Source of the DNA: Opitutia bacterium
Lineage (GTDB): Bacteria; Verrucomicrobiota; Verrucomicrobiia; Opitutales; Opitutaceae
DNA: 55,094 bases
NCBI GenBank assembly: GCA_947474365.1
Contig: CANJIU010000063.1
Coordinates: forward strand, 1-55,094
Reading direction: 5' to 3'
Shown: positions 1 to 8,183 of the stretch, in pieces
Position numbering within the stretch: position 1 is the first letter of the stretch
Layout of the letters: the number at the start of each line of letters is the position of its first letter
Notes under the pieces: model-generated
What the model saw: only the letters and a program-made list of their open reading frames with translations
Told to the model about the DNA's origin: nothing
Databases searched by the model: none
Translations under genes and position numbers: made by a program

Positions 1-166
1 CCGCTGGGTCGTCGAACGCAGCCACTCGTGGTTCAATCGCTTTCGAAAGCTCCTCGTGCGCTACGAGAAGAAGGAAGCGAATTACCTGGCCCTCGCACAC
101 TGCGCAGCTGCCATGATCTGCTTTCGGATGGCCTAGAATGCTCATTCTCGATTTACGGATAGGCTC
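1..166 (+). mobile_element. Right end of an IS5-like insertion sequence (cut by window edge)
   Basis: The first 166 bases carry the transposase 3' end followed by 30 bases of non-coding IS terminus. The outer end reads inward as GAGCCTATCCGTAAAT, resembling terminal repeats of IS5-family elements. It is followed at 167-169 by TAA, which fits the TNA target duplication used by several IS5 subgroups. A perfect 6-bp inverted repeat (135-148) overlaps the transposase stop codon. The other end, and so the matching inverted repeat and duplicate, lies outside the window, so the exact boundary is inferred. Confidence 0.65.
2..136 (+). CDS. IS5-family transposase, C-terminal fragment
   Basis: Forty-four residues plus a TAG stop in frame 2, open to the left edge of the window. 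It starts RWVVERSHSWFNRFRKL, the conserved segment around the catalytic glutamate of DDE transposases of the IS4/IS5 type (the E of VVERSHSW, followed by the R and K residues seven positions on), and continues with YEKK and a short hydrophobic tail ending CFRMA. This is the last part of the enzyme that cuts and joins the element's ends. Whether the full gene is intact cannot be seen. Its insertion removed the 3' end of the neighbouring receptor gene. Confidence 0.8.
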   Translation, partial: RWVVERSHSWFNRFRKLLVRYEKKEANYLALAHCAAAMICFRMA

Positions 167-3155
167 TAAGGCGCGGCCGTTGATCGGTTTGTTGAGGTCG
201 TTGATTGTCAGCGTGTCGTTTGGCCCGATGAATCCTTCGGTGAAGGAGACGTCGCTGCCTTTGACCACCTTGCTCCCTTAACCGATGACGGCGGGCGAAC
301 GATAGCGCCAGCTGCCGCCGAGGAAGGAGCCCTTGACCGGCCCTTCGGAGAAACCGTAGCGCATCGTGACATTCAGGCGTCGCGGCTCATCTGTGCCACA
401 CTGTGGCCCTCCTGGGCCCGGATGAAATTCCAGCTGTTGATCGCGTTGCCGACCACCAGGTCGTTGATCGTTTGCGTCGTGCTGGGGAAGACGAAGGAGG
501 TTTTTTATTTTGACCAGACCGGCAGGCGGTCGGCGATGAACGCGTACCAGGCAGCGGCCATGTTTGATTCGACGGCGTCGTTGCGGGCAAAGCTGGCGCT
601 CACCCGCCAGTTGGGAGTCGGATTTGCGATGAGCTCGATTTCCGTGCCCTTCGCGACGAGGTCAGAGAAGACATCATAGGTCTCGCGCTGGCTGGCGGGG
701 CGGCTCGCGGTGCCGATGCTGCGGACGCTCTCGGAGAAATTCGCGTATTTCACGCTCGAAGGCGCGCCGGCCAGCAACGCCGCGCTTTCGATGTTGTAGA
801 CGGTATTCCGAAACGGATTGATGCCTCCCAACCCGCCGGCGGCACGAAGCGTGTTGTTCACTCCCTGCTGCACCGAGGTGCTTTCGGGGTTGATTCGGAG
901 CATCAGGTTGTCGCGCAGCAGGTGAAACGTCACCCCGTAGTTCTTGCCGATGCCATCGCCGACCGGAGGGGTGGTGCCGTCGAGGTTCAGCTTGATGCTC
1001 GAGGGTGGATCGTGGGTGTTGGACTCGTCGTAGAAGAGCGAGAGCCAGCTGAACGGATGGATGACGACGTCCATCAGTCGAGTGTTGCCGGAGCGTACTT
1101 GATCGAGGGCGTACGCGCCGGGTTGCTGTTTGCGGCCGTCGAATTGATCGTACCACCAGGCATAACCGGCATTGTTGCCGATGCCCGGGCCTCCGTTGGT
1201 GCCGGTCCGTAGGTGCTTGGTCGTGTCGATGGAGTAACTCTTGCCGACATCGCGACGGCGTCCGTACGTCACCACGATCTTGTCCTTGAGGAAAAAGCTC
1301 TGGACCGTCTGGACGTTGCTCGTGATCTCGCGGCGGCTGTTCGTGGTGTTGCTCGCGCCGAGGGGATTGTCGAGGGTGGCGACCTGCCAGTCGGTGCCCG
1401 GCAGAATGCCCGGGGCGAACGGGGCGAAGGGCAACCCCGCGGAATAGGTGCCCTTGGAGGCCGGGTCCTGGGGATTGTCGACGTAGACACGGATGCGCGG
1501 GCTGCGTTGCGTCGCCATCAGGGAATCGGCCGGGTTGCTGATGTTCGCGGCGGCAAAGGTCGTGGCCAGGCTCGCGGGAGTATTGATGATCTTGAAATCG
1601 CTGTTGGCGCGCCCGTCGCGGGCCTTGTCCGCCGACCAGAGCGCGGCGACCCGGTGTCGACCAAGCCATTTTTGCCAGCCGTTTTTCTCCATGAAATTGA
1701 GGTCGTACGAGGCCGAACCGCGACGGCTGTCGAACCGATAGAACGATTCGCCTGAACCGGGGGTGGTGGTCAGGTAGTAGCGGCCCACATTGGGGTTCGG
1801 CGTGACGCGATCCGGGAGGTACTTGTTGGCGTCGACCCGCAGTTCGGTGCCGGTTAAGGGCAGCATGTCGACAAATTTGTTGATGTAGCGCTCCTGGTTG
1901 TTGCCCAGCTCGACGTAGAAATTCTTCAGCGGGTTGAGTTCAACCGTGAAGCCGCGGATGTCGGCATGCAGCCGGTTCTGCAGCGCCTGGCCGGTGAAAT
2001 TCGTGGTAAGGGGGAAGAGGCTGCCGTCGCTCAACGAGCGGTCAAAATTGTCGGGCGAAGCCGCGGCCGTGTCGTAGCTGCGGGTCATCACCGTGGTGTT
2101 GGCGTACTGGAATCCGGCGGGCGACGTGCCGGCGGTGTTGCCCATCAGCACGACGGGAAACGTCGCGGTGGTGAACGGTTGGAACGCCGGGTCGAAATTG
2201 GCCAGGCCCGGCGTGTTGACGTTCGCCGGCAGCGCCTTGCCGACGCCGTTGTCGAAGATCGGTTTGCCGGCCTTGATCCACGGCGTAATCGCGTCGGTGA
2301 TGATGGTGTTGCGCACCGGCATGCGGTCGCGATGCACGTCCTCGACGTACGCTCGCGCGCTCACCCACCGGAACGGCTTCACCTCGACGGTGGCGAAGAT
2401 GCGTTCCTGCCGATCGAAATTCGGCTTGCGCGAGGTGCGGCTGTCGGACTTGAGGCCGTCAAGGCGCAGCGCGAGTTTTTCCCGGATGATGGGCTGGTTC
2501 AGATCCATCGACTTGCGGACGTGATCGTTGCTGTCAAAGCGGGACTCCAGGGTGTAGCTCGGCTTGTTAACGCGGGCGCGCTTCAGGGACGAGTCGTTGT
2601 TGCCAGAGGGATTGCCGGAGCCGAAGAGGATGGCGTTGGGGCCGGAGACGAACGTGAAGCGCTCGGTGTTATAGGTGTCGATCGGGATGTTGGTGGCAAA
2701 GAAATCGTGGGTGGGCGTGGACTGGCCGAGGCCCCGGGCGCGATTGTTGCCGTTGATCGTCTGGGTGGTGAGTGTCGCGTTGTTGCTGGAGGTGACGTCT
2801 AAAACTCATCCGTGCTCTCGATGTTGAGGGAGTAGCGGAACGCATCTTCCATCGTGACGGCCCCGACGTCCTGCAGGAATTCGGGTGTCATGATCGAGAT
2901 CTGCGCGGCGACATCCTTGTGCGAGGTGTTGAGCAGGCTGCCAGCGAGCGTGTCCTTGGCCAGATAGCCGACGTCCTTCGAGGAATTCACCTCAAAGGGC
3001 GAAAGCGTGACGACGGACGAGGCATCGCCGGCGGCGGGCTGGGCCGCGGCAGAAGCCGGTGTACCAGAAATTATGGATACGAACAACGTTCCCAGCGGGA
3101 CGTGCCGGCGTTGCGAGGAGGAGCGGTGGCGGGGATTCGCGTGGCGGGAGCGCAT
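167..3155 (-). pseudogene. TonB-dependent receptor pseudogene truncated by the IS
   Basis: The reading frame begins at an ATG at 3155 with a signal-peptide-like N-terminus (Arg-rich start, then VPLGTLFVSIISGTPASA) and the segment VVTLSPFEVNSSKDVGY, typical of Opitutaceae TonB-dependent receptors. Plug motifs follow, including FVSGPNAILFGSGNPSG, then a long beta-barrel. The gene is broken at least four ways. A frameshift lies near 2800, since the protein runs ...STDEF and resumes DVTSSNNATL in another frame. An in-frame TAA is at 505-507, a second frameshift near 388, and another TAA at 278-280. Finally the IS removes everything beyond 167. It is the same receptor class as the intact gene at 43333-46266, whose N-terminus carries VQLSPFEVTAS. 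Its substrate is unknown. The multiple lesions argue against sequencing error alone. Confidence 0.85.
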
Positions 3156-3278
3156 CGGCGGAGGAGGCTGGGGGGGCGATGCTCCTTCATGAAGCGCAAG
3201 CGCGGTGGGGGTGACCGCAGTGCGCGCGAAGTGCCGCCCCGTGCAAGCGTTTAGCGGCAACCACTCTCCTCTGGAGCG

Positions 3279-3408
3279 CATCTCAATTTCGGGACAGGCG
3301 GAAGATGCATCGTTCACCAGCGTGCAACGGCTGGAGCCGCGACGCCTCGTCGCGGTTTCGAGCCACGCGACGGGGGCGTGGCATCTCCAGTGTCCAGAAA
3401 TTGAGATG
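3279..3408. repeat. 130-bp MITE-like element, copy 1
   Basis: A 130-bp unit bounded by terminal inverted repeats: CATCTCAATTTC at 3279-3290 and GAAATTGAGATG at 3397-3408, perfect over 12 bp and extending to 18 bp with one mismatch. The interior holds two GC-rich hairpins built on GCGACG...CGTCGC and CCACGCGACG...CGTGG. A second 130-bp copy lies in opposite orientation at 18386-18515, roughly 80-85% identical by eye. It has no coding capacity and sits between the phosphoesterase gene and the receptor pseudogene. A non-autonomous, transposase-mobilised or REP-like element is the simplest reading. No clean target duplication is visible. Confidence 0.75.
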
Positions 3409-3436
3409 AGTCCTCTCCCCTGGCGCTGTCTCGGTC

Positions 3437-5938
3437 CTACTCGAGCGCCGTGGTGAAGAGCGCGCGGTGAATGGGTGCGGGGTACGGCTCACCCGGACGC
3501 GCGACCGCCCAGAGAATGCGGTTCAATTCGTCCTCGGGCGCCCGGTCATATTCCCGAAAATCCATCCGACCGGATTCGGTCACATGCGGTGACGCCTTGG
3601 TGTTCTTGGCCTGAAGATCGACCGAGGGCGTGATCGCCGCATACGGCGTCGATTCCGGCTGCTTGCGGAACGCGTTGAACATCGGCGTGGCACTCGCGTC
3701 GTACTGGGTCAGCGGTGGCAACCCGAGGATGAGCTCCATCGTACGGATCATGCTCGCCATCGTGTACAGCGTGCTGTCGACAACACCCCGTTTGCAGTAG
3801 GGGCTGATGACGAGGCCGACCGTGCGGTGCGCGTCGACGTGGTCGGGACCATTCTGGGCATCGTCCTCGGTGACGAAGATTGCCATTTGATTCCAGAATT
3901 TGCTGCGGGAGGCAGCCTCGACGATCCGACCGAGGGCGAGATCGTTGCTCCCGACGGACGCCTCCGGGGTGTGCGCTCCCAGCGTGGTGCCGGAGGTGTG
4001 GTCCTCGCCCAGCGACATGATGGTGAAGCGGGGCAGCTCGCCGTTCTTTTCCGCGGCATGCAGGTCGTCGATCCAGTATTTCACCTTGTCCATGTCGCGC
4101 ATGCTCTGCCGGTCGCCCCAGCGTCCGCGGTTGGCAGAGGGTACCTTTACCGCGCCTTCGCCGTAGTTGCGGTAGGTCACGCCGTTCCGCTGGCAAAGAT
4201 CCCAGAGATATCCATTCGCCGGTCGCTCCAGCTCGTCGTTGCCGGGCAGCTTGCCGTGTTTGGAGTAGGAGAGGATCCAGGAACGCTGCGTGAAATCAGT
4301 GGCGATGGCTGCGTCGGTCCAGCTGTGGCCGTCGACGCTGACCTCGCTGTTGCAATAATAGTTGTCGAGCAGCACGTAGTCGCGCGCGAGCTGGTGGTGG
4401 TTCGGAGTCACCTTCTCGCCATACATCAGGAGGTTGGGGTCACCGTTGCCGATCGGCTTGCCGTTCTTGTCCTTCATGTCGCTCATCACCTGATCGTAGG
4501 TCCGGTTCTCCTTCACGATGTAGAGCACGTATTTGATCGGGCACGAGTCACCGACCTTCGCCGGGATGGCGGTGTCGCTCGGGATGGGCGCCTGCTTGAA
4601 TTGCTCCGGATGATACGGGGAGTTTTTCCGGACCTGCTCGGTGTAGCGCACCATCTGGGCGGTGTCGGGCCGGGCGATAAACGAGATGGACCCCTCGAAC
4701 GTCTTGCCCGGATGATCGAAAAGAATGCCCGTGTGCAGCTTGTTGGGTGACTTGCTGCGCGGAGGATTGCTCGCGCGCGAGGTCAGGCCCTTGCCGTTGG
4801 CCACCAGGAGAAATTGATTGTCAGGCGAGACGGCGACCGCGCTGGGGAACCAGCCGGTCGGGATGAAACCGTTGACCAACGCGATCTTTTCGCCGCGGCT
4901 CTTCGCCTCCTCCAGCAGGTTGCCGGAAATATCCACGACCATCACGTCGTTGTTGTCGGCGTTGGCGACGAACAGCGTTTTGCCATCGGGCGACACCGCC
5001 AGACTGCACGGGGCGCTGCCCTCCGGCGACTGCGGATAGAGTGACGTGGAAATCACCTCGCGTGTGCCCTCCTTCAGCCGGCGGGTGGGACCGGCACCGC
5101 GGGGAGCCGCTTCCGGCTTCGCGGTCGAGATGACGTGGACGGAGTTGTCGCCCGAGCAGGCCACGAACAGCCGGCCGTCCGGGGCGAGCGCGAGATCATT
5201 GGGGCGGAGGCCGACGTTGATGTCGCGACTGCGGGTCATCGCTTTCGTATCGACGATGCTCACGCTGCGGCTGCCCCAATTGGAAACGTAGAGATTTTGT
5301 CCGTCGGCCCCCATCAGACAGGAATGCGGATGCTGCCCGACCGCGACCGTGCGTTCGATTTTCAGGGAATCCGGGTTAAGCCGCCAGATTTCGTGTCCAG
5401 CTTCGTTGCAGGCGAACAACGCTCCAGTGGCCTTGTCGACCGTGAGTCCGGCGAGAAACACGTGCTTTGAATCCGTTTCGATTTTCACCTCGCGATCGAG
5501 AGTCGCCCGGCCGTCATGATAATTGAATACGTATATCACTCCCGTGTCGCCGCCGCTGACAAAAAACGTCCGGCCGTCACGACTGAAGGCGAGGCCGTTG
5601 AACGTTTCCTTGAGCGGGATGAACTGCGTCTCATGCTTGGCGTCGAGGCTGACCACGTTCACGCCCACGACGTTGTAGCCGGAGGCGACGGCGACGACGG
5701 TGCGCTTGTCCGGGGCGATGATCATTTTCTGCACCAGATCGCCACTCGGCACGTGTACGCCGGCCGGGGTGACACCCCAGCCGTTGAAAAGGAGATTGGG
5801 GCCCGAGGAAAGGTTCGGACGGGTGCGCACAGTGGCTGCATTCACGTCTTCATCCGGCCCGCGGACGGCGGCCGGTTGGCTGGCGGCGGATGCAGTAAGC
5901 GCACCAAGGAGAAGAAGGAGCGAGGCGAAGGACTTCAT
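3437..5938 (-). CDS. Bifunctional YncE-like beta-propeller / alkaline-phosphatase-superfamily phosphoesterase
   Basis: An 833-residue exported protein. The start is placed at the ATG at 5938 (MKSFASLLLLLGALTASA, a clear Sec signal peptide); an ATG at 5950 would add four residues. Residues about 45-400 contain repeating propeller blades such as SRDGRTFFVSGG, SPDGKTLFVANADNNDV and SPDNQFLLVANGKG, as in YncE-like proteins. From about 440 onward it is a phosphoesterase of the phospholipase C/acid phosphatase type, with VKENRTYDQVMSDM, LLDNYYCNSEVSVDGHSWTD and VTEDDAQNGPDHVDAHR supplying likely metal ligands. The length and order match a recurrent two-domain family in which the propeller is thought to position a surface substrate. 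Probable periplasmic hydrolysis of a phosphoester; substrate unknown. It is followed by the MITE-like element and no obvious partner gene. Confidence 0.85.
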   Translation of the reverse strand: MKSFASLLLLLGALTASAASQPAAVRGPDEDVNAATVRTRPNLSSGPNLLFNGWGVTPAGVHVPSGDLVQKMIIAPDKRTVVAVASGYNVVGVNVVSLDAKHETQFIPLKETFNGLAFSRDGRTFFVSGGDTGVIYVFNYHDGRATLDREVKIETDSKHVFLAGLTVDKATGALFACNEAGHEIWRLNPDSLKIERTVAVGQHPHSCLMGADGQNLYVSNWGSRSVSIVDTKAMTRSRDINVGLRPNDLALAPDGRLFVACSGDNSVHVISTAKPEAAPRGAGPTRRLKEGTREVISTSLYPQSPEGSAPCSLAVSPDGKTLFVANADNNDVMVVDISGNLLEEAKSRGEKIALVNGFIPTGWFPSAVAVSPDNQFLLVANGKGLTSRASNPPRSKSPNKLHTGILFDHPGKTFEGSISFIARPDTAQMVRYTEQVRKNSPYHPEQFKQAPIPSDTAIPAKVGDSCPIKYVLYIVKENRTYDQVMSDMKDKNGKPIGNGDPNLLMYGEKVTPNHHQLARDYVLLDNYYCNSEVSVDGHSWTDAAIATDFTQRSWILSYSKHGKLPGNDELERPANGYLWDLCQRNGVTYRNYGEGAVKVPSANRGRWGDRQSMRDMDKVKYWIDDLHAAEKNGELPRFTIMSLGEDHTSGTTLGAHTPEASVGSNDLALGRIVEAASRSKFWNQMAIFVTEDDAQNGPDHVDAHRTVGLVISPYCKRGVVDSTLYTMASMIRTMELILGLPPLTQYDASATPMFNAFRKQPESTPYAAITPSVDLQAKNTKASPHVTESGRMDFREYDRAPEDELNRILWAVARPGEPYPAPIHRALFTTALE

Positions 5939-6221
5939 GTGTGATGCCATGAGCGCCGGTCGGCCGGTGAGTTGGCCGCCAGCGTGAAACGAGGCGCTTC
6001 AAGTAGGGTCCGTTGGTCTACATTTGCGAGCACTTCCGCGGCAGACGGGAATTTGCAACACGTCGCTCTCGATCGGGCCCTGCCGGCGATCCGAAGCGAT
6101 GGAATGGCGGGAGACTGGGGCATCGCGCGGCGACACCCAGGGCACAATGGACTCGCCAGTTGGCGGCGTGACTTTATGACTGGAGACACTTCCGCTCCCT
6201 TCCTCAACGCTCCCGCCGTTC

Positions 6222-6638
6222 ATGGCCGATTTCGCCGATCAAGCCGACTCGCTCCGCCGCCCGCCCGCGGATGCGGAGTTCCTGCGGACCCGGGCTGGAA
6301 CGGCGAGAAGGAGTCTGCCGCTGGCGTGTTTGCTCGTGCTGGCGCTTCTGGCGGGTTGCTCCGAGTCGGAGTCGCGCCCCCCCTCGATTCCGGTGCGAAC
6401 CGCGACCTCGCTCGAACGCCGCGTCACGCTTTCGAGCCTGCGCCGCGCATGGGAGGAGAGGCCCGAGGGCGTGAGTGACGACCATTGCTAGTACGAACGC
6501 CGGTTGTTGGATCGCAGCGCGTTTTTTGGCCGGAAAATTTGCAACACGGAAACCTACCTTGAGGCCTGCCAGTTCTGGAACCGGTGCCTGCGTGAACACC
6601 TCGAGACGTACGACGACGAGCACTACAAACGTCGCTGA
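6222..6638 (+). pseudogene. Small hypothetical ORF interrupted by an in-frame TAG
   Basis: An open frame begins at ATG 6222, shows a lipobox-like hydrophobic run (LPLACLLVLALLAGCSES) about 31 residues in, and meets TAG at 6489-6491. The same frame then stays open for 48 codons to TGA at 6636-6638, giving a protein-like tail (YERRLLDRSAFFGRK, then a Cys/Trp-containing stretch, ending DDEHYKRR). A GTG at 6471 preceded by a purine-rich GGAGGAGAGG could instead start a short 55-codon gene in which the TAG is codon 7. A TGG-to-TAG nonsense change or a chance open frame are both possible. No family recognised. It diverges from the phosphoesterase gene. Confidence 0.3.
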
Positions 6639-6686
6639 CGCGGGGCCCTCGCGGATGGCGGAACGCTGCGCAACGGTGCCTCGCGG

Positions 6687-7148
6687 TCAGACCGTGCGGC
6701 CTACCATCGAATGGTTTCGGGGCGACTGGAGTGAATCGCCCCGTGGGTTTGCTTGGGGGGGTGTTTTTGGAGCAACCACCTCGTTACGGCGGTCGACGAG
6801 CGAAAGGCCGTTCAATCCGGAGTCGTGGATCTGCCGGAATGCACGGCGGATCTGGGCGCTCACGGCCATCGCGCGGGGGGTGGCAAGCAAGTAGGCGACG
6901 ACGGACGCGCCGTGCTCCGTGAAAGCGTAGGTTCTCTGCCGAGGCGCGGTTGGGCCATCGTGCAGGGCGAGGGTTTCGGCCCCCTCCAGTTCAAAGCAGA
7001 AGTCGCCGGGGAAACGTTTGGCGTGGGCGAGCAATTGATTCCGCGCGACACCGTAGAGCCGCGCCAGATCGGAGAGGGGGACGACTGGGTGTCGGCGGAT
7101 GACGTGAATCCGATTGCGAATGTAATCGTCGGGAAAGAATTCAGGCAT
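6687..7148 (-). CDS. ORF6N domain-containing protein
   Basis: A 153-residue protein starting at the ATG at 7148 (MPEFFPDDYIRNRIHVIRR); upstream in-frame codons give no domain-like sequence. Residues about 5-95 match the ORF6N fold: an N-terminal IHVIRRHPVVPLSDLARLYGV segment, then the RFPGDFCFEL and TYAFTEHGASVVAYLL motifs, and a final helix MAVSAQIRRAFRQI. ORF6N domains are small DNA-binding or regulatory modules typical of phages, plasmids and chromosomal islands, so the gene is probably a remnant or cargo of mobile DNA. The C-terminal 50 residues are low-complexity and unassigned. A hairpin (7155-7182) and an 18-bp palindrome (7228-7245) sit directly upstream and could serve autoregulation (inference). 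Confidence 0.8.
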   Translation of the reverse strand: MPEFFPDDYIRNRIHVIRRHPVVPLSDLARLYGVARNQLLAHAKRFPGDFCFELEGAETLALHDGPTAPRQRTYAFTEHGASVVAYLLATPRAMAVSAQIRRAFRQIHDSGLNGLSLVDRRNEVVAPKTPPQANPRGDSLQSPRNHSMVGRTV

Positions 7149-7227
7149 GGGTTTCGCCGGGCGGAAAAGGAGTCGCCCGGCGCAGGGGAATCCGGGACCT
7201 ACTGAACCACGGCAGCGAGCCGGCCGT

Positions 7228-7245
7228 ATACCCAAATTAGGGTAT
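7228..7245. promoter_or_regulatory. Operator-like palindrome upstream of the ORF6N gene
   Basis: ATACCCAAATTAGGGTAT, 18 bp with perfect 6-bp arms (ATACCC/GGGTAT) and an AT-rich centre, 16 of 18 positions symmetric. It lies 80 bp upstream of the ORF6N start. Size and symmetry fit a dimeric repressor site. The binding protein is not identified. Confidence 0.4.
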
Positions 7246-7376
7246 GAGTGCGCTTGGGCTCCGGGATCGGCTCTGCCCACCTGGTATCGTTTGCGGCCGA
7301 GTGCGGACGGGTGGCGAAGTGGGACGCGCATCGTGGCGTTTCGGCTGGATTAGGCTGTTGTGAGCTATGCAATAAA

Positions 7377-7418
7377 CCGCCAGGAAATTCGTGGAGTTCC
7401 ACGATCGGACTCTGGCGG
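7377..7418. other. Two-tier stem-loop (structured intergenic element)
   Basis: Outer arms CCGCCAG (7377-7383) and CTGGCGG (7412-7418) enclose inner arms CGTGGA (7390-7395) and TCCACG (7398-7403), all perfect, with unpaired spacers of 6 and 8 nt. No T-run follows on either strand, so it is not a standard terminator. It may be a transposon-end remnant, a protein-binding cruciform or a small RNA fold. Confidence 0.45.
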
Positions 7419-7511
7419 CATCTGCGCCGGCGAGCCGTCCGTGATTCCTTCGGTTTGTGAGTTTTTTGGGGTGCTGACGGCCCCCCGTGATTTCAATCCC
7501 GCAGCGACGGA

Positions 7512-8077
7512 TCAGACGGCCGGAGCGATGCTCGCTTTTGGGGTGACAAACTTTGCGAGTACGAGGCCGGCGATGGTGTACATCACGAGGTCGTAGACCG
7601 ACAACGCAATCGTCCAGCCCCAACCGTGATGCCACCAGATCGCGGCGCCGAGATCGCAGACGCCACCAGCAGACCGATCGCCGCGCAGAATTTCACGCGA
7701 CAGGCCCAGCCTACAAACGCCTTCTCGAGCCCGCACAGCATTCCGGTCAGCATCACGGCGATCACGAGCATGTGCACGTAGCCCGCAAGGAGGAGAGAGG
7801 GATCCATCATCGGCATGCCCTCCTTACGGATGTGCACTTCGACGCTCGGCCCGCGTTTCACCAACTCGGCCCTCTTTTCGTCGCCCAAGAGAGGACTCGG
7901 AATCAAGTAGGCGCCCGACGCGGGGAAGAGTTTGCCGACGGCTTCCGCGGTGGCGGAATCATCCACCACGTTCCCGAGGGACTTGTACGGCAGGTGATGC
8001 GGGGCTCCCCAGTAGAGAAAACCCCAGACGAACATGGCGAGTGCGGCGAAGGCCGGTGCGAGGACGAATTTTTTCAT
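7512..8077 (-). pseudogene. Small membrane protein with frameshift
   Basis: Starts at ATG 8077 (MKKFVLAPAFAALAMFVWGFLYWGAP), followed by a soluble loop (VVDDSATAEAVGKLFPASG), a periplasmic-looking stretch (GPSVEVHIRKEGMP), and three further hydrophobic helices. The frame breaks near 7655-7670: the upstream frame reads IGLLVASA, and the natural continuation, DLGAAIWWHHGWGWTIALSV then a last membrane helix and KFVTPKASIAPAV, is in a neighbouring frame ending at 7512. The joined product would be a four-helix membrane protein of about 188 residues, resembling uncharacterised proteins that begin FVWGF.xW in Bacteroidota and Verrucomicrobiota. One shift could be a sequencing error rather than decay. 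No function assigned. Confidence 0.65.
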
Positions 8078-8183
8078 GGGTAGTGTGAGTCTGTGGGTGG
8101 AACGTGCGGTGATCTTGGGAAATGCGGACGAGTCGCAATTCAGCAACGGCCGTGTATTCGCAGGCGACGGAGGTAAGCGTCCG

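Larger units (their letters stand above)
7149..7511. other. 363-bp intergenic region with three inverted-repeat structures
   Basis: No credible gene. It contains a 9-bp perfect hairpin (CGCCGGGCG 7155-7163 with CGCCCGGCG 7174-7182) just upstream of the ORF6N start, the palindrome at 7228-7245 and a nested stem-loop at 7377-7418. Short open frames crossing the region lack codon structure or conserved motifs. Confidence 0.6.

Noticed and set aside
6489..6491. TAG as a possible pyrrolysine codon
   Set aside because: No pyl genes or methylamine methyltransferase context; nonsense mutation or chance frame is far simpler.
7360..7596. Short plus-strand frames across the 7.2-7.6 kb region
   Set aside because: No start context or motif, and they overlap the structured intergenic elements and the membrane-protein pseudogene.
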